Below are positions 7,894 to 15,101 of a DNA stretch of 35,419 nt, piece by piece (position 1 is the first letter of the stretch; every line of letters starts with the position of its first letter). The stretch comes from an uncultured Oscillospiraceae bacterium. GTDB taxonomy: Bacteria; Bacillota; Clostridia; Oscillospirales; Ruminococcaceae. The translations under genes and the position numbers were made by a program. The notes beneath the pieces were generated by a model that was given only the letters and a program-made list of their open reading frames with translations, did not search any database and was not told the origin of the DNA. Where the stretch lies: positions 1-35,419 of the forward strand of contig CAJTSP010000004.1 of assembly GCA_910578965.1 (NCBI GenBank), given 5' to 3'.

Positions 7894-8160
7894 AAGGAAA
7901 GGCGTGTAAGGCCCAGGGCGTATGCGCGCAGGCCACCAGCGGCAGGGATGGGGCCCCGCCTGGGATTATCCTCCCCGGATACCCCTTTTTGCAGTAGCCC
8001 TTATGCCCTCCTTAGGCCAATATCCTTTGCTTGGGTTTTGCCTCTTTTTAGCCTTATGTCCATTGTTTAGGCAGACGCATTGTAAGGCCGCGCCGCAGTA
8101 CGGGGCAACCGGGCAACGCGAAGCGCCGCAAGGCAAAAACACAAAAAACTTGTCTGCGGC
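7894..8160. other. Gene-free stretch between the TVP38-like gene and the tRNA promoter
   Basis: No frame here has both a ribosome-binding site and recognisable homology, and no RNA gene or convincing terminator was seen. It simply separates the membrane-protein gene from the tRNA-Val unit. Confidence 0.5.
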
Positions 8161-8162
8161 CC

Positions 8163-8191
8163 TTGCTTTTTTGGGGCCCATCGGGTATAAT
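8163..8191 (+). promoter_or_regulatory. Promoter of tRNA-Val
   Basis: TTGCTT (8163-8168), 17 bp, then a perfect TATAAT (8186-8191), which places the start about 35 nt before the mature tRNA 5' end. Confidence 0.7.
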
Positions 8192-8232
8192 GGCAAAGTA
8201 CCCTATGGATCCTAATGGGGACGGGCTTTTAC

Positions 8233-8308
8233 GGGCGGTTAGCTCAGCTGGTAGAGCACCTGCTTGACGTGCAGGGGGTCAGGGATTCGAGTTCCTTACC
8301 GCCCACCA
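8233..8308 (+). tRNA. tRNA-Val (anticodon GAC)
   Basis: A complete cloverleaf: acceptor GGGCGGT (8233-8239) pairs with ACCGCCC (8298-8304), discriminator A, and an encoded CCA (8306-8308). The D arm contains AGCTCAGCTGGTAGAGC. The anticodon stem CCTGC/GCAGG encloses the loop TTGACGT with GAC at 8266-8268, and the T loop has TTCGAGT. It reads GUC and GUU valine codons. It is a single-gene unit with its own promoter and terminator. Confidence 0.97.
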
Positions 8309-8310
8309 TG

Positions 8311-8350
8311 AAAACCACCAAGAAACGTCGGTTTCTTGGTGGTTTTGTTG
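8311..8350 (+). terminator. Intrinsic terminator after tRNA-Val
   Basis: A perfect 16-bp stem (8311-8326 with 8331-8346, loop GTCG) starts 2 nt after the tRNA CCA. The 3' arm ends in TTTT and continues TGTTGTG. The 5' arm's A-run and the 3' T-run also make it a possible terminator on the opposite strand. Confidence 0.85.
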
Positions 8351-8482
8351 TGTCTTTTGGCCGGTCTGCCTTGCTTTTGTTAGTAGCCTGTTCGCAACCC
8401 GCCGGCCCTGCGGAGCCTTTCCGCAGACTGGCCGCGCAATTTTGGCGTTTATACCAAAACGCCCGATTTTATTTCGTGATTC

Positions 8483-8511
8483 TTGACAAATGCACGCCGG
8501 TGCTTTAGGAT
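8483..8511 (+). promoter_or_regulatory. Sigma-A promoter of typA
   Basis: TTGACA (8483-8488), 17-bp spacer, TAGGAT (8506-8511), about 87 nt before the typA ATG. The same TAGGAT -10 variant occurs in the htpG promoter. Confidence 0.8.
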
Positions 8512-8597
8512 AGGGTTGTGTTGTGTAAAAATTTTTTTGCATCGCTTGAAAAGCGGTTTGCAGCATTGGTTTTGAATGGGAAGAGGGAGCAAAAAGT

Positions 8598-10421
8598 ATG
8601 GAACGCAAAGACTTACGAAACATCGCCATCATCGCGCATGTCGACCACGGCAAAACCACCCTGGTGGATCAGATGCTCAAGCAGAGCGGCGCTTTCCGCG
8701 ACAATCAGCAGGTGGCCGAGCGAGTGATGGACTCGGGTGACATTGAGCGAGAGCGCGGTATTACCATCCTGGCCAAAAACTGTAGCTGCGTATACGACGA
8801 TGTTAAGATCAACATCGTGGATACCCCCGGCCACGCAGACTTTGGCGGCGAGGTAGAACGGGTACTCAAGATGGTCAACGGGGTGCTGCTGCTGGTGGAT
8901 GCGGCCGAAGGCTGTATGCCCCAAACCCGGTTTGTGCTGCAAAAGGCCCTACAGCAAAACCTCTCACTGGTGATCGCCGTAAATAAGGTTGACCGGCCGG
9001 ACGCGCGGGTGAAGGAGGTTATTGACGAGATTCTGCTGCTTTTAATGGATCTCGGCGCCACCGACGAGCAGTTGGACAGCCCGATGGTCTTTTGTTCGGG
9101 CCGGGCCGGTACCGCCAGCTACAGCCCGGATGTGCCGGGCGCCGATCTGGAGCCTCTCTTCAAAACCATTTTGCAGTATGTCAAGTGCCCCGAGGGCGAC
9201 CCTGAGGCCCCTTTCCAAATGCTTTGCTCAAGCGTGGATTACAACGATTTTGTGGGCCGCATTGGGGTGGGCCGCATCCAGAACGGCCGGGCAAAGGTGG
9301 GCCAGGAGGTGCTGGTGTGCGACTGGCATAACCCCGGCATGGCCGTCAAGGGCCGGCTTACCAAGCTGTACGACTTTAAGGCCAACGGCCGAGAGCCGGT
9401 GGAAGGCGCGGAGGCCGGCGATATCGTGGCCTTCAGCGGTATTGCGGACGTGACCATCGGCAATACCCTGTGCGATGCCGCCGCAGTGGAGCCGCTGCCT
9501 TTCCTCAAGATCAACGACCCCACGGTGGAGATGACCTTCAGCGTCAACGACAGCCCTTTTGCCGGCCGGGAAGGCAAATATGTGACCAGCCGGCAGATCC
9601 GCGAGCGGCTGCAAAAGGAACTGCTCAAGGACGTGGCCTTGAAGGTGGAGGATTCCGCCACCACCGATGCCTTCCGGGTGATGGGCCGGGGCGAGATGCA
9701 CCTTTCCATCCTGATCGAGACCATGCGCCGGGAGGGGTACGAATTGCAGGTAAGCCCCCCCAAGGTGCTGACCCATGAGGAGAACGGCAAAAAGATGGAG
9801 CCGATGGAGCGGGTGGTCATTGATGTGCCGCAGGAGTACCAGGGCGCCGTAATGACCGAGCTGGGCAGCCGCAAGGCCCTTTTGCAGGACATGCAGCTAA
9901 TGGGCAGCCGCACCCGCCTGGAATTCCGTATGCCGAGCCGCGGCCTGTTTGGCTACCGCAACCTGTTTTTGACCGACACCCACGGCGAGGGCATCCTCAA
10001 CACCATCTTTGACGGCTATGAGGAATGGCAGGGCGAGCTGCCCGGCCGCAGCAGCGGCAGCCTTGTAAGCCACGAGGCGGGCGAGGCGGTAACCTACGGC
10101 CTGTTTAACGCCCAGGGACGCGGCACCCTGCTGATCGAGCCGGGCGAAAAGGTGTACGAGGGCATGGTGGTAGGCTATACCCCTACCGGTGAGGACATTA
10201 CGGTAAACGTGTGCAAAACCAAGCACCTCACCAACACCCGCGCCTCGGGCAGTGACGACGCCCTGCGGCTGGTGCCGGTGAGCCGCCTGAGCCTGGAGGC
10301 GAGCCTGGAATTTTTAGCGCCGGACGAGCTTTTGGAAATCACCCCAAAATCCCTGCGTATCCGCAAGCAGATCCTGAGCCACGATTTGCGGATGAAACAG
10401 CTCAAGGGCAAAAAGAATTAA
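8598..10421 (+). CDS. typA: Translational GTPase TypA/BipA
   Basis: Ribosome-associated GTPase related to EF-G and LepA, involved in 50S assembly and in growth under cold or stress. At 607 residues it is the usual length. GTPase motifs are in order: G1 AHVDHGKT (13-20), G2 RGIT (53-56), G3 DTPGH (75-79) and G4 NKVD (129-132). The EF-G-like domains II, III and V follow, with the family-specific C-terminal domain (for example LTNTRASGSDDALRL and FLAPDELLEITPKSLRIRK). A GAGGGAGC ribosome-binding site precedes the ATG. It has its own promoter and probably ends before the chromate-transporter pair 172 nt downstream. Confidence 0.97.
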   Translation: MERKDLRNIAIIAHVDHGKTTLVDQMLKQSGAFRDNQQVAERVMDSGDIERERGITILAKNCSCVYDDVKINIVDTPGHADFGGEVERVLKMVNGVLLLVDAAEGCMPQTRFVLQKALQQNLSLVIAVNKVDRPDARVKEVIDEILLLLMDLGATDEQLDSPMVFCSGRAGTASYSPDVPGADLEPLFKTILQYVKCPEGDPEAPFQMLCSSVDYNDFVGRIGVGRIQNGRAKVGQEVLVCDWHNPGMAVKGRLTKLYDFKANGREPVEGAEAGDIVAFSGIADVTIGNTLCDAAAVEPLPFLKINDPTVEMTFSVNDSPFAGREGKYVTSRQIRERLQKELLKDVALKVEDSATTDAFRVMGRGEMHLSILIETMRREGYELQVSPPKVLTHEENGKKMEPMERVVIDVPQEYQGAVMTELGSRKALLQDMQLMGSRTRLEFRMPSRGLFGYRNLFLTDTHGEGILNTIFDGYEEWQGELPGRSSGSLVSHEAGEAVTYGLFNAQGRGTLLIEPGEKVYEGMVVGYTPTGEDITVNVCKTKHLTNTRASGSDDALRLVPVSRLSLEASLEFLAPDELLEITPKSLRIRKQILSHDLRMKQLKGKKN

Positions 10422-10523
10422 GCCGCCGGCGCCCCTGCCGGCGGGCCGGGCCTGATTGGGATGCTTTGCCCGGACACCCTGGTTGAAACGTTGGGCTGAG
10501 GGCCTTGTTTTCCTCGCTTCCCT

Positions 10524-10564
10524 GCCGCCTCGTCCCGCCGTTTTGGGGGGCGGGGCGGCCTTTT
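10524..10564 (+). terminator. Possible bulged-stem terminator between typA and the chromate transporter pair
   Basis: The arms GCCGC + CCCGCC (10524 onward, with a 5-nt bulge) pair with GGCGGGGCGGC (10549-10559), followed by CTTTTG. The T-run is short, so this could be a weak terminator of typA or an attenuator ahead of the transporter pair. Confidence 0.35.
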
Positions 10565-10593
10565 GCAGGACGTTTGCAGGATGGAGGTTTTTT

Positions 10594-11178
10594 ATGAAAC
10601 GCGGCATGCTCTTTACCCTTGCTTCGGCCTTTTTTAAGATCGGGCTGGTTACCTTTGGCGGCGGCTATGCAATGATTGCCATCATTGAGGATACCTGTGT
10701 TGAGAAAAAGGGCTGGATCACCCACGACGAGATGATGAACCTTACGGTGGTAGCCGAGTCCACCCCAGGGCCGGTGGCGATCAACTGCGCCACCTTTGTG
10801 GGCTACCGCATGGCCGGAGTGCCCGGAGCGCTGGCCGCCACGGTGGGGGTGGTGCTGCCCTCGTTTATCATCATCCTGGCCATCTCGCAGTTTTTGGAGC
10901 ATTTCCTTGAGATCCGGGTGATCGCAAACGCCTTCCGGGGCATCCAGGTGGCGGTGGGGCTGCTGGTGCTCACCGCCGCGGTCAACATCATCCGCCAGAT
11001 GGAAAAGCGGCCCCTGGCCCTGGGCATCCTGGCCTGCGCCTTTGGGGTGATGCTGGCAAGCGACCTGCTGGGCCTTGGCGTCTCCTCCATCAGCCTTCTG
11101 CTGGCCGCCGCGGCCGTAGGCCTTGCGCTGCCCGCCCTGCGGCGGGCGCGCGGCGGGAAAGGCGGTGGCGGGCAATGA
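10594..11178 (+). CDS. Short-chain chromate transporter family protein (first of a pair)
   Basis: A 194-residue membrane protein of the CHR family (chromate ion transporter). The family motifs are clear: KIGLVTFGGGYAM (about residues 13-25) and VVAESTPGPVAINCATFVGYR (about 53-73), with four to six hydrophobic segments. Short CHR proteins are half the length of classical ChrA and are usually encoded as adjacent pairs acting as a heterodimer, as here. The true substrate in a gut-type anaerobe may be another anion; chromate is a family label only. The ATG at 10594 is chosen because GGAGG lies 6 nt upstream and homology begins here. The stop overlaps the next gene by 4 nt (ATGA), so the two are translationally coupled. 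Confidence 0.88.
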   Translation: MKRGMLFTLASAFFKIGLVTFGGGYAMIAIIEDTCVEKKGWITHDEMMNLTVVAESTPGPVAINCATFVGYRMAGVPGALAATVGVVLPSFIIILAISQFLEHFLEIRVIANAFRGIQVAVGLLVLTAAVNIIRQMEKRPLALGILACAFGVMLASDLLGLGVSSISLLLAAAAVGLALPALRRARGGKGGGGQ

Positions 11179-11750
11179 TCTTTTGGGAGCTTTTGGCCGG
11201 CTTTTTGCAGGTGGGGCTCTTCTCGTTTGGGGGGGCGTATGGGGCGATCCCGCTGATCCGGGACGTGGTGCTGAGCCGCGGCTGGCTGGACGACGCGGCG
11301 CTGAGCTACATGATCGCGGTCAGCGAGAGCACCCCCGGGCCGATCATGGTCAACATGGCCACCTACATCGGCAGCAGCCAGGCCGGCTTTTGGGGGGCCG
11401 CGGTGGCCACCCTGGCGGTGGTGACCCCCGCGTTTATCATCATCATCGCGGTCTCGGCCCTGATGGCCCGCCTTCTGCAAAGCCCGGTTTTCCGCAGCGC
11501 GCTGGACGGGCTCAAGGCCTGCGTCGCCGGCATCATCCTGGCCACCGGGCTGCAGCTACTGTTGAGCTGCTGCTTTGCGCTTGGCGGGGCGGGGGGCTTG
11601 CATGTTTCTCCAAACGGCGGGGCGCTGCTGATCCTGGCTTTGCTGGCGGCGGCCCAACTGGCCGTGCAGCGGTTCTGGCACAAAAAGCTTTCGCCGGTGA
11701 TGCTGATCCTTCTCTCGGCCGTGCTGGGGGTGGCGGTATACGGCGTATAA
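11175..11750 (+). CDS. Short-chain chromate transporter family protein (second of a pair)
   Basis: A 191-residue partner of the preceding gene. It carries the same family motifs in diverged form: QVGLFSFGGAYGAIPLI (about residues 11-27) and AVSESTPGPIMVNMATYIG (about 49-67), followed by several hydrophobic helices. The start overlaps the first gene's stop (ATGA), the usual layout of CHR pairs thought to assemble as an antiparallel heterodimer. A diverged duplication of one ancestral half is the likely origin. Confidence in the family is high; the transported ion is unknown. Confidence 0.88.
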   Translation: MIFWELLAGFLQVGLFSFGGAYGAIPLIRDVVLSRGWLDDAALSYMIAVSESTPGPIMVNMATYIGSSQAGFWGAAVATLAVVTPAFIIIIAVSALMARLLQSPVFRSALDGLKACVAGIILATGLQLLLSCCFALGGAGGLHVSPNGGALLILALLAAAQLAVQRFWHKKLSPVMLILLSAVLGVAVYGV

Positions 11751-11802
11751 TCGGCGCAAATGCCTTCATGCCTTCATGCATTCAAAAGAGGGGCGGTCCA
11801 TT

Positions 11803-12324
11803 ATGAGACTGTTGTTTGAAATGGATGAAAAGGACTACGATAAATGTACCCATTCGTTTGTCCGCAACTCTGCCAGAAGTATCATGATCAAGGGCAAAAA
11901 GGTAGCAATGATTCATAGTGCCAAATATGACTACTATAAATTTCCGGGCGGGGGAATTGAAGAGCACGAAAACCCCGTGGATGCGATGATCCGGGAAACC
12001 CGTGAAGAATCAGGGTTAGTCGTTCTGCCTGATACCATCAAAGAATACGGATATGTGCATCGGATTCAAAGAAGCGATCAGGATAAGACGGAGTGCTTTA
12101 TCCAGGATAACTATTACTATCTTTGTAAAAGTGCGGATGAGGCCGTTTGCCAAGAGCTTGACGATTATGAAGCGGAAGAAAGCTATACTTTAGAGTATGT
12201 TGAGCCGGATGTTGCGATCAGGAAAAATCGCCATGTAGTACAGAGCCCATATAATCCGATCATGTTTGAACGCGAGGCCCGTGTTCTTGAGCTGCTGATC
12301 GCAGAGGGGTTGTTTGAACAATAA
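11803..12324 (+). CDS. NUDIX hydrolase, AT-richer than its neighbours
   Basis: A 173-residue protein with a full Nudix box at about residues 50-72, matching G-x5-E-x7-RE-U-x-EE-x-G-U: G, GIEEH, E, NPVDAMI, RE, T, R, EE, S, G, L. Nudix enzymes cleave nucleoside diphosphates linked to another moiety (oxidised NTPs, NDP-sugars, ADP-ribose and others); the substrate here is not evident. The ATG at 11803 has AGAGGGG upstream; an in-frame ATG at 11776 lacks this. The base composition stands out: bases 11821-11880 are 43% G+C by my count (26/60) against 60-65% in lines of the preceding gene. It also uses AT-ending codons and AGA. Recent acquisition is likely. A hairpin and a terminator follow. Confidence 0.88.
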   Translation: MRLLFEMDEKDYDKCTHSFVRNSARSIMIKGKKVAMIHSAKYDYYKFPGGGIEEHENPVDAMIRETREESGLVVLPDTIKEYGYVHRIQRSDQDKTECFIQDNYYYLCKSADEAVCQELDDYEAEESYTLEYVEPDVAIRKNRHVVQSPYNPIMFEREARVLELLIAEGLFEQ

Positions 12325-12343
12325 AAATGGGCTTTATTGCTCG

Positions 12344-12384
12344 ACCCACTATGACACTTCCGGGGAAGGTGCCATAGCGGGTCA
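12344..12384. repeat. Long imperfect inverted repeat downstream of the NUDIX gene
   Basis: A GACCCACTATGACACTTCC arm and its near-complement, ending GCCATAGCGGGTC, form about 16 pairs with two A-C mismatches around a short GG-centred loop. No T-run follows directly. It may be an extra processing stem or the relic edge of an acquired cassette. Confidence 0.5.
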
Positions 12385-12398
12385 CATACTATAGAAAG

Positions 12399-12440
12399 GG
12401 CACGGCAAACCGTCATGGTCTGCCGTGCCTTAATTTCTTT
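12399..12440. terminator. Intrinsic terminator between the convergent NUDIX and DUF4349 genes
   Basis: GGCACGGCA (12399-12407) pairs with TGCCGTGCC (12421-12429), with an inner ACC/GGT pairing. It is followed by TTAATTTCTTT on the plus strand and CTTTCTAT on the minus strand, so it may serve both converging genes, more strongly the NUDIX gene. Confidence 0.7.
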
Positions 12441-12498
12441 ATGAGACGAGGCCCTCCGGTTGATCTGCCCCCTCTTTTGCTTATATGTCCCGGTTATC

Positions 12499-13482
12499 TT
12501 ACGGCTTAAACTCGTACTTGGGCGGCTGGGTTCCCTCCGGGGGGGTCTTGCCCTGGGCGGGGGCAGCCGGCTTTGGCCGGGCCGCCGCGTGCTTTTTGGC
12601 ACGGCGCACCGGTACCAACACGGCCGCCGCGATTACCGCCAGCACCAGCAGGCTGGGCAAGGCATACACAAGGCCCACCGCAAAATCCTGCGCGCCTTCG
12701 CCAAAATCGCTCCAGCTATTTTGGAAGGCGCTGACGATCCGGCTGCCAAACCCGCGCTTGACCGGTGTATACACCCGTACCTCGTTGAGATTGATGGTCA
12801 CGGTAGAGTAGTCCACCTGATCGTCAAAAAGCCGCTGCTGTGCGGTGTAGCTTTCGATCTCATACTGCACGTCCGAAAGGCGCTGTTCGATGGCCAAAAG
12901 GTCCTCCAGGCTCTCGGCCTGGGCCGCCAGCTCCTGGAGCCGCTGCTCCTGGTTTTTGAGGCTGGTGAGCCGCGCCTCCACATCCACATATTCCCGGGTG
13001 ATGTCCTGGGTGCTTTCGTCCTTTTGCAGCAGGCTCCCGGCATTTTCGGCTGCCGCCAAAAAGGAGCCGTAGTTCTTTGAGGGGATGCGCAGGGTCAGGT
13101 CTACCCAGCGGTTCCCCTCCTCTGCGCTGCCGTACTGGCTGGAGCTTTCCACATAGCCTCCCGCGGCAGCCGCGGCCGCCAGCAGCTCGGAGCGGGTCTT
13201 ATCGTACTCGGTGCTCTCGATGGACAAGCGGGCATTGTAGATGATCTTGCGGCTGGGGTCGGCCAGAAGCTGCGCTTCGCTGCCGCTGTCCTCGCCCACA
13301 TCGCCCCAGCCGCCAGCCTCCTCCGGGCTTGCGGCGGGCGTGGTCGCGGCGCCGTCGTAAGCGCCGCCGTACTCGCCGGCGGCGGCCGAAAGGTTGCCGG
13401 CCCCGCCCCCGCACCCGGCCAGCACCGCCGCGAGCAGCGCCGCGGCAAGCAGCACGGCCATTGCCCTTGTGGGATGTTTCAT
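12499..13482 (-). CDS. DUF4349 lipoprotein with C-terminal transmembrane helix
   Basis: A 327-residue envelope protein. A signal peptide ends in the lipobox LAGC with lipidated C24, followed by a Gly/Ala-rich linker. The DUF4349 region starts near IIYNARLSIESTEYDKT (about residue 79) and includes an IPSKNYGSFLAAAENAG segment, then a coiled-coil stretch rich in Glu, Gln and Leu (about 170-215). Near the C terminus is a hydrophobic helix (LPSLLVLAVIAAAVLVPV) followed by a basic, Pro-rich tail. The protein would thus be anchored by both a lipid and a helix. The function of DUF4349 is not established; the coiled coil suggests a structural or sensing role at the membrane. It is divergent from pfp. 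Confidence 0.85.
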   Translation of the reverse strand: MKHPTRAMAVLLAAALLAAVLAGCGGGAGNLSAAAGEYGGAYDGAATTPAASPEEAGGWGDVGEDSGSEAQLLADPSRKIIYNARLSIESTEYDKTRSELLAAAAAAGGYVESSSQYGSAEEGNRWVDLTLRIPSKNYGSFLAAAENAGSLLQKDESTQDITREYVDVEARLTSLKNQEQRLQELAAQAESLEDLLAIEQRLSDVQYEIESYTAQQRLFDDQVDYSTVTINLNEVRVYTPVKRGFGSRIVSAFQNSWSDFGEGAQDFAVGLVYALPSLLVLAVIAAAVLVPVRRAKKHAAARPKPAAPAQGKTPPEGTQPPKYEFKP

Positions 13483-13648
13483 GGTGTATCCTCCTTTGTT
13501 TTGCGCCTGCGGCGCTGTTTAAGGACGGATCCTTCGCACGCCGATCCCTCCCCGGCGCACCCAAAGGGGCCTACCGGCCTTCTATGGGGAAATCTCCCGC
13601 CCTGTTTTTTGCCCTTCTTACCCTAACACGAAACAAATGGACAAATTA

Positions 13649-13677
13649 TTGCATCATTTTGCCAAATGAGGTACAAT
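13649..13677 (+). promoter_or_regulatory. Sigma-A promoter of the PPi-phosphofructokinase gene
   Basis: TTGCAT (13649-13654), 17 bp, TACAAT (13672-13677), about 35 nt before the start codon at 13713. Confidence 0.75.
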
Positions 13678-13712
13678 AAAACCACAAATTTTCAGGAAAG
13701 ACGGGTGGCATT

Positions 13713-14936
13713 ATGGCTAAAAACGCAATTGTGGGCCAATCCGGCGGCCCTACCTCGGTCATCAATTCCAGCCTTGCAGGGGTTTACCAGGCGGCCAAAC
13801 GGCGGGGCGCCGGCACTGTGTACGGCATGTGCAACGGGGTACAGGGCCTTTTGGAGCGCCGTGTAGTGGATATGGACAGCCAGCTTACCGGCGAGCTGGA
13901 CATCGAGCTGCTCAAGCGCACCCCGTCCAGCTTTTTGGGCAGTTGCCGCTATAAGCTGCCGGACTGGCGGGAAGACGAGGCGCTCTACCAAAAGCTTTTT
14001 GGGATTTTGGCCGAGCTGGGTATCGGATATTTCTTTTACATCGGCGGCAACGACAGCATGGACACCATCGGCAAGCTGGCCGATTACGGCCGCCGCATCG
14101 ACAGCGAAATCCGTTTTATGGGGGTGCCCAAAACCATCGACAACGATCTGATGGTAACCGACCACACCCCCGGCTACGGCTCGGCGGCCAAGTATATCGG
14201 GGTGGTGATGAAGGAGCTGATCCGGGATGCCACGGTGTACGGAACCAACTATGTAACGGTGGTGGAGATCATGGGCCGAAACGCCGGCTGGCTCACCGCC
14301 GCCGCGGCGCTGGCCCGCGGGGAGGACTGCGAAGGGGTAGACATGATCTGCCTGCCCGAGATCCCCTTTAACGTGGAGCGGTTCATCGAGAAGGTGCGCG
14401 CCATGCAGGCGCAAAAGGCCAGCATTGTAATCGCAGTAAGCGAGGGCGTCCGGTTAGAGGACGGGCGGTATGTCTGCGAGCTGGCGGACGACGTGCGCTC
14501 GGTGGACGCTTTCGGCCACAAGAGCCTCACCGGCACTGCCCGCTATCTGGCCAACCGAATCGCGCGGGAGCTGGGCACCAAAACCCGCAGCATCGAGCTT
14601 TCAACCCTACAGCGGTGCGCCGGCCACATGACCAGCCGTACCGACATCACCGAGGCCTTCCAGGTGGGAGGCGCAGCGGTAAAGGCCGCCTTTGAGGGGC
14701 AGACCGGCATGATGGTCGCCCTCAGGCGTATTTCCAACGACCCCTATCAAAGCACCACCGAGCTGCACCCTATTGAGGAGGTGGCAAACCTCGAAAAAAA
14801 GGTCCCGCTCGCCTGGATCAACGAGAGCCACACGGATATGACCGAGGAATTTTTGGCCTATGCCCGGCCGCTGGTACAGGCCGAGCTGCCCGCCTTTTTT
14901 GTAAACGGCCTGCCCAACCATATCCATCTGAAATAG
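13713..14936 (+). CDS. pfp: Pyrophosphate-dependent 6-phosphofructokinase
   Basis: Glycolytic enzyme that phosphorylates fructose 6-phosphate with pyrophosphate, reversibly, saving ATP. The 407-residue product shows the PFK motifs GGNDS (111-115), PKTIDNDL (139-146) and MGRNAGWL (187-194). Two residues decide the donor: ATP enzymes have Gly at the position of D114 (GGDGS) and at K140 (PGTIDND), whereas PPi enzymes carry Asp and Lys as here. The motif reads GGND rather than the more frequent GGDD. The ATG at 13713 is preceded by a GGGTGG site and is the first in frame after the promoter. It is monocistronic, closed by the terminator at 14954-14997. Confidence 0.92.
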   Translation: MAKNAIVGQSGGPTSVINSSLAGVYQAAKRRGAGTVYGMCNGVQGLLERRVVDMDSQLTGELDIELLKRTPSSFLGSCRYKLPDWREDEALYQKLFGILAELGIGYFFYIGGNDSMDTIGKLADYGRRIDSEIRFMGVPKTIDNDLMVTDHTPGYGSAAKYIGVVMKELIRDATVYGTNYVTVVEIMGRNAGWLTAAAALARGEDCEGVDMICLPEIPFNVERFIEKVRAMQAQKASIVIAVSEGVRLEDGRYVCELADDVRSVDAFGHKSLTGTARYLANRIARELGTKTRSIELSTLQRCAGHMTSRTDITEAFQVGGAAVKAAFEGQTGMMVALRRISNDPYQSTTELHPIEEVANLEKKVPLAWINESHTDMTEEFLAYARPLVQAELPAFFVNGLPNHIHLK

Positions 14937-14953
14937 CCGTTCCACCCGCCGCA

Positions 14954-14997
14954 TCCCCGGCGCGCCTGCCGCAAACAGACGCGCCGGGGATATTTTT
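14954..14997 (+). terminator. Intrinsic terminator after pfp
   Basis: A perfect 11-bp GC-rich stem (14954-14964 with 14980-14990, 15-nt loop) is followed by TATTTTT. It lies 18 nt after the pfp stop. Confidence 0.85.
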
Positions 14998-15101
14998 CCG
15001 GCCCCGTGCCGCGCCTGGGGCGATCCCCCCTAAGGCGGCCGGGCCGCAAAAGCCGCATGAAATCCAAGAATGCACAGCCGAGAAAAAGCAGCCGCTTATT
15101 T

